NCBI GenBank assembly: GCA_013397695.1
Contig: VYZI01000043.1
Coordinates: 119,946 to 183,945, forward strand
DNA length: 64,000 nt
Direction of reading: 5' to 3'
Source: Centropus unirufus
Lineage: Eukaryota; Chordata; Aves; Cuculiformes; Centropidae
Part shown: positions 12,196 to 22,737 of the stretch, one piece after another
Layout: every line of letters begins with the position of its first letter
Position numbering within the stretch: the stretch's first letter is position 1
Translations under genes and position numbers: made by a program
Notes under the pieces: generated by a model
What the model saw: the letters and a program-made list of their open reading frames with translations, nothing else
What the model was told of the DNA's origin: nothing
The model's database searches: none

Positions 12196-14973
12196 GACTT
12201 GTACTTTTCCACATGAAACTAATGGAACATGACAGATGATATTTATGAGGCATGTGTTCCCGATTAAATCATGTTAGACGTTAAAACCTGATAAAAGAAC
12301 ATATTTTAAAGGGTGGATTAATAGAAAAGGAGGCAGCATTGATTGGGGAGTTTACACGGAACAAGACACATTGGTCTTGGACTGAGCATTTATAGGTGAG
12401 ATATGTGGTTATAAAACTTAAGAAGCTGAACAGAAAAAGATTAATAAGCTTTTGCTCTTTGGAAAGTTTGAGTTTTGCCTTTCTCCCTTCGTGAGCCACT
12501 GCTCACCTTGTATTTCAGGTGTTCCAAGTGGATTTATTCAGTTCTGCTTAAGAACTCGTGACTCTTGATGGCCTACTGCTTTCGTTGTTGGCTCGGTGGG
12601 CATTCTGCGTGCTTCAAGATTCCCAGTGAGCAGGTCTGTGCAAGCAGCCTTTGACACTGCTAAAAATTGCTCTGTAAAGTGCTCTAACTTCTGCTTACAT
12701 GGGCGGAAATGGGGTAAATCGACAAGAGTCAGACAGAGGTGCTTCTCCCCACCTCCATGTGTGGGGCTTTGCACAGAGTTCCTAGTAACAGGCTGGCAGG
12801 GAGTCACCCTGTGTAATGCTCTGCATGTCAGGATAGGAGCATCCACAAAGTGTTTCCCGTGCAGAGCAATCGTAGGGTTTTGGTAAACATATGAAGTGGG
12901 AAAAGCTTGAACTTGTTTTCTTTTTTTTGTTGAATGTTGAGTCTGAAGGGAAAGCAGATACTTGTATTCTGCTTTCGATTACACAGGTGCAAATCTAGAA
13001 TATTGCTGATTTCGGTGACAGGGATGTGTCTGAGGACACGTTCTGGCTTGGTGCAGCATTCTCGTTCCTGAGTTTTAGCCTTCTGTGCCTGATTTTATTG
13101 TAACCTGGATTCTCTTCAAAGCTGTATGCTCTCTAGAACAGACAAATTGCTGCATGAGAAGGTATCCTTGAGTTCCTAAGTTGGTTTATATAGCATTTTA
13201 ACTTCAGAGTAGTTTAGATTTCTGGAAGCACCTTTCACTTACATACAAATCTAAGAAAAGTTTCAGTATAGTTTTATGATAACCAAGTAAAATTATGTCT
13301 TGTGCAACATTCACCTTCATCCTGTATGTAACCTCTTCATTTTAACTTCATTGCCAAATTAATAGCTATTTTCTTTTAATCTAAAAGCAACATTTTTTTC
13401 TGGATGATATATGGTAAAAGTGTGTTGTAAATAAAATGCTTCAGTATCTTTTACAGGGAAAGAATGAAAATTATAAGCACATTTATGGTTTGCTCTAATT
13501 TGGACTTCTCAGGATAGATAAATTATTTGCAAAATGGGAAAGCTGTATAAGATGCAGTTTTCTGTGACCAGAGAAGTTTTTGTAAAGTGTTGTTTGATTC
13601 AATTTAATTGAGTTAAAGCAAGAGCTTGTACCCCAGAGCAAGCTGTGTTTGAAAACCTGCTTTCCCACAAGTCCAGGGGGGATTCTGCACTCCCTCCCTG
13701 AGGTTGCTCACTAAAACATCCCTTCCTACCTGGGATTTTCATAAACCTTCTCTCCCATTAGAAAGTGAAAATCTTCTTAATGCAGATGTTTCCCTATAGA
13801 GATTTCAACCCTGCTTCCCCAACTGTATCGCATAAGCTAAAACAACAGATGTGAGAGAATAAAAAGAAGAGGATAGAAAATAGCACTGGAATTAATATAA
13901 TGTTGTTGTATTAGTATTTTGCCTAATAGCATAACTCTGACCCCACAGCTGGGTTCTCTGATTCTTCTGAAAAAACAGCACCTTTAATCACCAGCGACCA
14001 TGGCTGGTGATGTCCAGCACCCAGGAGGTGGCAGACATCCTCCTTTCCCCAGCCAGGATCAACGCTTCCGACACCATTTCTGGTGGATTTGTGCCAAACC
14101 TGTTGTTACATGCTGCCATGAACAGAGTCTGTGTCCTCTCTATCCTAATGCTCATCTGCCTTTCACAGTCCTCTCTTTGATGTTTGAACTGTCTCACTCG
14201 CTGAGCTTGACTTCTGTCAGCCACATTTATTTGGAGTCCTATGTAGTGGTGCTAGTGATAGGACAGGAACTGGTTCCAGACTTAAAAATTTAAGTCTGTG
14301 TAGTTGAAGGAAACCTGAGTTCCTTCAGCTCCAACAGATACTGCTTCACGAGGAAAACCAGTGATGCTATTAATGATTTCCTGTCTCAGAGAAGAATTGT
14401 CCTTGGAGTGAAAGTGCTGGTACCCAGGGAGAAAGTTAACTTTCCTCTCAACATGGGTTCCTACTGCAAAGGTTCTGGTTGGCTCTCCCAGCTTCTCTAC
14501 TTCCTTTGCTCTGTCCTGCCATGCTTTGCCAGAGTGGTTGTTCCTCTTCAATCTGCTTTTCCTCTGTGTAGTTTTATGCTTACTGTGGGTTTGTATTTTT
14601 GCATCTCCTTGCTGTTGCAGGATGCAGCAGGCCTTCACAAGATGCCTGTAACGACCAAGTGATCCATAGGAATCTTCCTAGGTGGTGCTTGGGAAGCAAG
14701 TATGACCTATTGGCCATGTTGTTGGGCCCTTGTAAAGAGGAGGTTTCTTGTACAGAGTGGAAAACTGCAAGGAATCTGAGCTGGTATGTGGGTACAGCTG
14801 CAGGGATGGCTGTCACTGCTGGAGAGCTGAGCATGAGGTGTCACTGAGGTAGAGTCCATGTCTAACGTGTGCCACTGGTGTTTGTGGTGTGGTCTGGGTG
14901 ACAAGGAAAAGCCCTATTTGAGTCCTTATTGTTGAGCAGGCTCAAAGAACTATGCTAGAGAGAAATTTACACG

Positions 14974-15016
14974 TGTGTATATATACACATAAGTACAAAT
15001 ATGTGTACGTACACAT
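14974..15016. repeat. Two perfect palindromes in TA/CA-rich tract
   Basis: TGTGTATATATACACA at 14974-14989 and ATGTGTACGTACACAT at 15001-15016 are each perfect 16-bp palindromes, 11 bp apart, within an alternating purine-pyrimidine tract. They may arise from a decayed (TG)n/(TA)n microsatellite and could extrude cruciforms or adopt Z-form DNA. Confidence 0.7.
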
Positions 15017-16544
15017 AGAGCAGTAGCATTATCCCAACTCTCAGTCTGCTGGGAGGCAGCAATGCCCTGTCTCCCACTATTAGAGCTTACTGGATCGAAG
15101 AGAAGATAGGAAACATATAAAACCTAAATGTTGTAAGAATTTCATGTTTAATCTGTATTTCTAATATAAACAGAAAGAAAAACACATATCAGCTAATATT
15201 GATTAATGATACTCCTGTGCTGGTGGCCAAGAATGGAGACTATCACGCCATATAGAGTATATACAGCATGTTCTTTTTATGAATAAGCCAGGGAAGGCAT
15301 CCAAGTTCTTTCAGAAGGTTGGTAAAGGCTTTGGCTAATTTTCAGATTTTGAAGCCATCTGGAAAAATTTAGCCACAATTATCTGCCTCACAGTCCCAAG
15401 ATAAATCATTTTCCTACTTAGACAATTGTTCCTCATTAAGCTAGTCAGGTTAGGGCTGATTAAACTGTGATATTATAACTCAGGCTTTTATAGAGCATTT
15501 TGTATATACAGCTTTGATGGTCAGAGTGATACCAGTGTCAGCCCCAATTGAGAACAACAGAAAAATAGTTTCATGGAGTGGAATAAACACTCCGTGTAAC
15601 AGAAACAATTAAACAGAAACAATTCTCTTCAGCTTTGTGCAGTTTAATACATTGTTCTTTCTGGCAAATATTTTATCTAAATAGTTCAGTGTGTACCGTA
15701 ATATGTAAGTTTATATGGTTGTATATTATTATGTACTAAATACCTATTATGTATGGTATAAATAACCTTTTTTGTGAGTCAAAGATGCTGATGTGTCCAA
15801 CACGTTACTGCAACTTTGACAATTTTGAAAAGCAACAGCAAATAATTCTCTCTTAAAAAAGCTTTATTATATTCTTTGTCTCTTCTCTGTACTCATAAGC
15901 AAACTCTTGAAACTGAGAAGCAGAAGGAGAACAAGACAAACTGTAGATGTTGTTTTTTTTTCTTCCATTTTAAGTGAAAAGAAAGTTGATGGGCCTGATG
16001 TTTTGTAAATGGAGACGTAATTCAGTGGATTTGAAGTGTATTTACTTTTAATAATTTCCAACGCTACTCTGAATTTTAGAAAATATTCTGGAAATCAGTT
16101 ATTCTGGTTTTGGAGAGGTCAGTCTCATACACCAGGGCATTGTGCGTATGAACTTGAGTAGTCTTGTTGGCGTCAAAGCTCTGCTTGCACAAGTGTGCTA
16201 TTCATGAGCTTGGACTTAAACACCTGGCTGTGAAGTGTTTTAGATATGTATCTGATAAGGATTCTTGGGCTGGATCAGGGCTAAGTTGCTTGCACAGATG
16301 TTGTGGCTTGACTGAGTGTGTAAGAGATGCAGCCACTTGGCAGCATCGCTGCCTCTCTCAGCTGTGGATCAAGGGCATCCTCAAGGAATGCCTTGCAGGC
16401 AGCATTCACGAGATTAAATCCTTACTTCAGCATTCTCATTTTGCCAGCAAAGGTGATACACTTTGCCTCCTAAGTCCAGTAAAATTTATTTTGAAGGTGT
16501 GGTGTATGGCCCAACTGAGTCTCTGGATACAGCGCTGAAGCCCA

Positions 16545-16750
16545 GGGATGTGACAGTGTCAGAGCTCCGTCTGGGCCCTGGCTCTGCCTTTGCTTATCGT
16601 TACAATCTCAAATGAGTTGGGCAGATGCTCCATGCCTTGGGCTCTCTGGTTGCAGAATGAGGCCAGTGGTACTTAGCTGCTCTTGTAAAGTGCTTGGTGA
16701 CTGAGGGGAGGGCATGTGGTCCAAGAGCACTGCATGGTAGCAAGTATTGT
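16545..16750 (+). repeat. MIR-type SINE remnant
   Basis: The order of landmarks matches the sauropsid MIR family. A CTGGCTCTGCC segment falls at about 16577-16588. Next come a decayed GTTGGGCAGATGCTCCATGC (the usual GGGCAAGTCACTTCA...), a CTCTCTGGTTGCAGAATGAG region (the usual CTGTGCCTCAGTTTCCCC...AATGGGG) and CTTGTAAAGTGCTTGGTGA (the TGTAAAGCGCTTTGAGA hallmark). A final AAGAGCACT...AAGTATTGT resembles the 3' tail. It is old and diverged, and nearly full-length in its core. Confidence 0.68.
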
Positions 16751-19700
16751 CACCCAGAAATCCTTGGAGCTCCACTTTTGAGAAGAGCAGTTGAAAGCAG
16801 AACTTCACTTAATGTGGAACTGATGAAGCTATTGAATGCATCAAAACTGGGTGCAGGGAGAAAGAAACTTCTGGTGCCCATTTCTGTTCATGGCAACCAC
16901 TACTCGTCTGTCTTTCTCTGCAAACTTTGTTTTTCTTCTTCTTTGGAATGAGGTCTTTGAATTCTAGGAATTACTTTAAGCTCATAAAATGCAGGGCTTG
17001 GAGCTACAATAACTAGTATTTCCAGGACATGCATCATCACTGAAGATGCTAGTGGTGGGGGTGGGTGGTGGGGCACACATCAGTGTCAGATACTGGGGAG
17101 ACTTACCAGATGGACAAGTTCTCTGAAGCAAAGCTAAGCTGGTTAACACACACTTATTGCAGGCACATACTTGAAATGTCTGCCAACACTGAAAAACTTC
17201 ATTTTTTCATTAAGTTGGTGCCTTAGGATCTGTATCCTAATGCAATTCCTCTGAAATGGGAAGAGAGACTCTTTCTTCTCAGCACTGTTTATGCTTTCAT
17301 AACTGTGATGTTCACATACTCCAGCAAGGGTAATATGTCAGGTCAAAAAAAGAAACAGAACCACACCTCTCTTTCTCCCCTCTCGTTTTGAATTGAAATA
17401 ATGGTCTTCCTACAGTACTGGGGAATTAACACTTACTTTCTTATAGTTGATTTGCCATTTTTTTTGGCACAAGGGTGATGGATTTAATGATGCAGGGTCA
17501 CATTATGTAGGAGATCTGCAACCCACTTGGTGTGAGAGGGATGCTTCTCATCAAAATATCTGTCCCTGGTGGGGACACTAAGTGAGATCAAGCAAGCCTC
17601 CTGCCTGGGATGAATAGCCGCGAGTCCAAGGCTGAGGATGAACAGGCCATAGTGGCTGGCAGGAGAGCCCTGAAGAAGCTGTGTGTTGAAAACAGAACCC
17701 CCAGCCTGCAATTTCTTTTAACCTAGGGTCAGTTTCTGAGCTGAGTCTCACAGAGCTTTTAAAAAAAATGCTTGATTGAATTGGAAGGTTTCTCATCTCC
17801 TTTTAGTCCGGCAGGCACTCTGAAGCTTTCCCCATCTTACCTTTTTAGTCCGGCTTTGATTCCACCTCAGTCAAGGCTGTAATTCTTTCTCTTGCCCAAG
17901 ATCCTTGTGCAAGACTTCCTGATGTGATGGTTGCATTTCCACTGCCTGTTTTGATGTTTCCATTTTGTTCACTGTACAATATCTTGTTCTTTCACATAAA
18001 TGCAGTCTTGCAAATGTTTTTAAAATACTTTGTAGACTTGAAGCTGCTGTTTTGCTCATCGAGCCTTGTGATACCCATGTATAACGACCATTCATATTGC
18101 ATGAAAACATTGAGAAGAGGGCTGCTTCTGTTCATGCAGCACCTGGCACTGAAGACTGATCTTGACCAGACCCTCTGCAGATACCCTATAAGTAGAGTCC
18201 CAGATTTTGTTCATTTTGCAGTTCTGGGTTTGTTTCTTTCATTCCACATAGGTTATTCAGGGTCTGAATTAGAAATCAGACTCTGATATTTGAATAGTCA
18301 TGTGTAAATGCTTACTGAAGCCTCCCTTCTGTCTAACATAATCCCTTTCTTGTCTGCTGCTGGGGCTTCTTTTTGAAGTGAGCTGGGAAGTTATTTGCAT
18401 TTGGAAGGGAATAAATAAATACAAACTAACCTTAAGGTGCAGTTGCAAAATATTGCAGGTCCTTTGAATGTTGGGTGTCTGCTTATTTTGGAGCGTTTGC
18501 TGGGATAAATGTAACATGAATTTGTCTGTGATGTGTCATGGACTTATCAAAGCCAAATTACTCATTAAAACAATGCTGAATTGGAAACATCGTGCAGTAA
18601 AGTAGCTTATAAATAAAAGGTTTGCAGAAAGGTAACTTGATATATGAAACCATGAAAGAGATTTCAGAATTAATGAGGGAGACAATATTTCTCCTGTAGA
18701 GACTTTAAGATTTGGTAGAAACAGTATAACAGCAACGCGTTATTTATTTCTCATGTTGCCTTATTCTTAGGCCCATGGGACCAGACAGGAAGGAATTAGA
18801 GAGCCCTATATTACAATTTAATTGCTTGAAGGAAAAATATTATTTTTTATTGTTAACCATTAGCTGCTTCCAGTTTTATTAAAGTCATAATGTCCGTGCT
18901 GTAGCGCCAGTGTTTGCAGCTTGTAGTCAGGCTAAGAAAATTGTTCAGTTGCTATGAACTCAGCTTTGGAGGGGGTAGGAACAAAAAGAAAAGAAAAGGT
19001 GGAGAGTTGGGACTAGACCAGTGGCTGTTCAGGTGTTACAAGAGCTGTGTTTTCTTCCATTTAGAACAGAGCTGTGAAGAACTGGTCCCCTGATCTTTCA
19101 CTGAAGAACTGTTCACACACTGAATCCAATTTTCATAGAGTTGAGCCATCAGGAGCAGCTCATGCTCTTTGTTTCTTGTTTTCTCTTTGTGTTGGCCTGG
19201 CATTTCTGCATAATGTAATATTTTTTGTTTACTTAAACTGTTCATTTTTTTAAACCACAGGTTAAAATAGTGATTCTACTTGGCTGGAGTTATCCCTGTT
19301 TAATGTACAGGTTTGTTTTTTAAACAGGTTGGGGTTTTTTTGCAGGGTCAGGGGACAATGAAAGTTTTCTGCTTCTGTAGCTGTTGCTCATTTCTGCAGA
19401 ATGAAACTTCTCATGTGCCAGCTACGCTGTGATGACTGTCCCCTGCTGTGCCTGTGGGAAAGGCAAGACAATGGAACTCAGTTTGGCTCACCATGTTAAA
19501 AATATTTGAGAGGAATGATCTCACACCTGCTTCGGGCGAAAAATGCTCACGGCTTGAGCAGACAGAACGGCTCAGCTGGTAAGCTGTGGTGCTTTGACCC
19601 CATGGGCAGATCAGCAAAGCTGAGACAGATCTGCAATGCTCAAAGCAGTTTGGTACTGGAAGTGTCACAGTTCAGTTTCTCGTGCATCCATGTAGCTGTC

Positions 19701-20505
19701 TGACAGATCAGTTCAGTGATCCATTGCATTCTCGTGTATGCTCAGAGCACGCAGAAGCAGAGGAGCAGAATTTTCCCCATGAATCTTTAAATCCTTGTTC
19801 CTTTGCTTTTGGCTCCCAGCAGCAACACTGACTTTGTGCAATGCAGGGAACTGGTCCTTTGACAGATGTCACCAGCTCGGAAGGGGCCATGGTATTTCAC
19901 CAACTGACTATTCGTCAAGGTCAGCTTTGTCTTTAGGGATAGGCTTAGTCCTGTGACTAAGGAGGATGACTGAGGAGCAAATGACTTCCCAGCCTGTAGG
20001 TAACACACCTGCAGGAGCACCCACAGAAGTGTTCTGCCTTCCTCTAAATTCAGAAACTGATGGTTGTCTTTATTCCCTGTCTCTGTTAAATTCATTCCCT
20101 TGAGAAGTATTTGTAGCATCGGTGGTTAAACTCCGATGTGAAAGGTGTTGGCTAGGTTGCCGAGATGGTAGAGCTGTTGCAGATCAATGCTGGTCACTGC
20201 TGATATTACCTGCAGCTGGCTTGGATTCCATTTTAGACCTAGGGAATCTTCCAGTCCAAGAGTATCTTTTGTGTAGTACTTGAATACAAATAATTTCCTT
20301 GTTATTACAGTGAAAGACAGGAACACGACGGAAGACTGTCTCAAGAGGTTTTAGTGACCTGTAGATCCCCAGGTCAGGAGGTCAGCTGGGATAAGCTGCT
20401 GTTTGCTGTTCCAGCAGTGAAACAGAGCCGTAGTATTTACTCTCTTAGAGATGGACTTTTAGGGCTTTGGCTCATGTTGGAAGCACATAGCACGTGTGCA
20501 GGTCT
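16751..20505. other. Non-coding stretch, no gene recognised
   Basis: Open frames reach 120 codons (17924-18286, plus) and 110 codons (19787-20119, minus), without splice signals or recognisable domains. A G-rich tract with several closely spaced G runs lies at about 17049-17071. The segment 18720-18920 is AT-rich and repeat-free and could be a conserved non-coding element. Confidence 0.5.
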
Positions 20506-20670
20506 TTGTGTCTGTGCTAGTTTGGGGCTGTTGGAATAGATAAGGCAGCTGTTTCCTATGAGTATCTGATTCAATATTACAGTCTAATAAAGACAAACTT
20601 CTCTGAACACAAGTGGCACAATGCATGGATTATCTGACTTCACTCAAGTCAAGGATTAGCTTTTGGAATT
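20506..20670 (+). repeat. Copy A of a local duplicated block
   Basis: This block matches 22581-22737 in the same orientation. Shared runs include GGAATAGATAAGG, AATAAAGACAAAC, CATGGATTATCT and AAGGATTAGCTTTTGGAAT, with small indels; identity looks like roughly 80-85% by eye. Both flanks diverge abruptly. I do not recognise the unit as a named transposon. It is either an old local duplication or two copies of an unrecognised dispersed repeat. Confidence 0.85.
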
Positions 20671-22580
20671 GAATACCCTGGGTATTTCTGTGTGTATATA
20701 CACGGATGGCTGTAAAGCTCAGAGGTTCACTTCTTGTTAAAGAGCTTGTTTGGGAGCTCTGTGAGCTCTGTAAGTTGTTCAGGAAATGTATCTGTCTGAT
20801 CTTGTGAAGCACGGTTGACATTTTAAATATCTTGTGGGCATTGTGACTGACTCTAGACTGATTTTTTTTCTTTCTAAGATAGAGCGAGCCTCTTGATACC
20901 AGGGCCAGCTCTGCTTTTCTCTGCTCTTGGAAACATTCAGTGGGGAAGGTGCACTACCTCTGATGAATACTTCCATTGTTTGCAGTGGACTCTGGGCAGT
21001 AACTTTGGCCTTACTGGGAAAGATTCCCATTCTTTGATGCTCCGATTCTTCAGCCAACTCCATTCTGTTGAATATGATTTTTAATCAAGTTTTCCTTTTA
21101 ACTTGTAATGTAACAAGTCCCTAAATGTGTTACTATCCACCAAAGAGGGTTTCTTGGCAGGATTTCCAAACAAAAAAAAAACCCTCTATTCTGCCAAAAT
21201 ACTCTTAACAGATGAAGCAACAATTACTTGTAGCTTTGTGAAAATAGACTATATATTGTATATATTGTGAAGCAAGAGACCATGATGTGTGTAGTGATGA
21301 TTTGAGGTATCGGGAAATTAAGTGATCCATCAGTATTGATGCTTGGTGCCAAGTATTTAGTTCAATGCTTCAATTTGCTTTGCAGTTGGAAGTGGGAGTA
21401 GGCTTTTCAGGAAAGGGCTAGTGGTTTGTGCACTGAGCTGGGCCTTGGGAGGTCTGGCTTTAGTTTCTGACTCTCTCTGGGCTCACTGTACAACTGCGAA
21501 CATGTTACTTGCACTCTCTGTGCCTCAGTTCTCCTCTTTCCTTCCCTCACCCCCTCCTTTTTTTAATTCCCTTGGGAAGAGCAGTCTGTGAGCCTTGTGT
21601 ATGTTATTTAAACAGAGAGTACTGCATTGCAGGAGGGGCCTGGAGATACTGTGACCATAGAAGTATTTGTAAATGTTCTGGCAAATACAAAACTGCCATG
21701 TACAGATGAATGTCAGGCAGGCTGAGTTATGTATGCAGTGACAGGGGAAAAATTAGCGAGCAGAAATGGCAACCATTACAACCGCATATTTTTTCATCTG
21801 GACAACTTGATTATGTGAATATTCGGAGCAGCTGCTCCTATCCCTGCCCTGGTCCCTAGCAGTAGTGTTCCACTCTGTATAAGTGTGGATGAGGAAGTAC
21901 TTCCTTAAGAACAAAATTCTCTCATCCTGTCTCTTCAGAAGCTCTCTTGGATTGTTCATAAAGCATTGTGAGGCATAACAGGAGTGGCAGCTAGAGAGGG
22001 CTATGGACTTGAGGCAGAGCAATGTTCTGAACAGCATCCTGCAACCTGTCCTGGACCAGATTCATTAGGGGTCCTTGCTTCCAGTCCATCACCTGGAAAA
22101 GGCAGGAAGTCATAGCTACCCTGATACTACCCTGGACTCTGCAGATCCATTGATGTCTCCAGAGAATCCTGAGGATGGGACTTGTCCTGAAGTCTGACTT
22201 AATATTGGCTGTTGTGTTCTGTGGAAGTTGGGGGCTTGAGTAATAATAGCCTCTGGTTGGGTCAGTGCTGAAATGAATTTGCTGAAGATACTTCAGCTGA
22301 GGTACAGCAGCCGAAGGACAGAGGCCAGGGCAGAGGCTTCAGCAGAGCTTGAAGCCTGGAAGGGAGCTCTCAGAAACCCTCTCTGCTCTGCTGCATGAAA
22401 GGTTTTGGTGTAATGAGAGTAGGGAGTAGAGTTGCATTTGCCCGACGTAAAGAGGACGAATGCAAGCCATTGCCCTTCCTGCCATCTAATGTGCATTTTG
22501 AAGTCGAGAATGTTCTATAGTCCTGTAACAGCAGTTTCTGAGGATAAGCCCTATAACATTTCCCAGTATGAGAGCACCAC
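20671..22580. other. Spacer between the two duplicated blocks
   Basis: About 1.9 kb separates the two copies. It holds a MIR remnant (21412-21540) and otherwise no recognisable gene or transposon. The upstream flanks of the two copies show only doubtful similarity to each other. Confidence 0.55.
21412..21540 (+). repeat. MIR-type SINE remnant
   Basis: Clear landmarks appear in order: GGCTAGTGGTTTGTGCACTG (the usual TAGTGGTTAAGAGCAC), CTGGGCCTTGGGAGGTCTGG (CTGGGAGTCAGGAGGCCTGG), ACATGTTACTTGCACTCTCT then GTGCCTCAGTTCTCC (the AGTTACTTAACCTCTCTGTGCCTCAGTTTCC core). Similarity fades after about 21540, so the 3' end is lost or unrecognisable. Confidence 0.82.
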
Positions 22581-22737
22581 TTCTGTGTCTGTGCTCATTT
22601 TGGCTAGGAATAGATAAGGAAGCTGTTTCCTCTGAGTGATTCAACAGTTCAGCCCAATAAAGACAAACTCCTCTGAGTACAAGTGACATAACACATGGAT
22701 TATCTAACTCCAAGTTAAGGATTAGCTTTTGGAATCA
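22581..22737 (+). repeat. Copy B of a local duplicated block
   Basis: Diverged direct copy of 20506-20670. Copy B lacks about four bases after GTTTCCTCTGAG and about four more near CTAACTCC relative to copy A. The run AAGGATTAGCTTTTGGAAT near the right end is shared exactly. The right boundary is abrupt at GGAATC. Confidence 0.85.

Larger units (their letters stand above)
10207..16544. other. Non-coding stretch with AT-rich, possibly conserved segments
   Basis: No gene recognised. The largest open frame is a 181-codon minus-strand frame at 11069-11614; its predicted product resembles nothing I know and it has no evident splice structure, so I reject it. A weak antisense MIR-like core lies at 10505-10562. 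The stretch 11960-12290 is AT-rich with clustered factor-like motifs. Palindromes lie at 14974-15016. The segments 13170-13560 and 15110-15760 are AT-rich and featureless. Confidence 0.55.
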
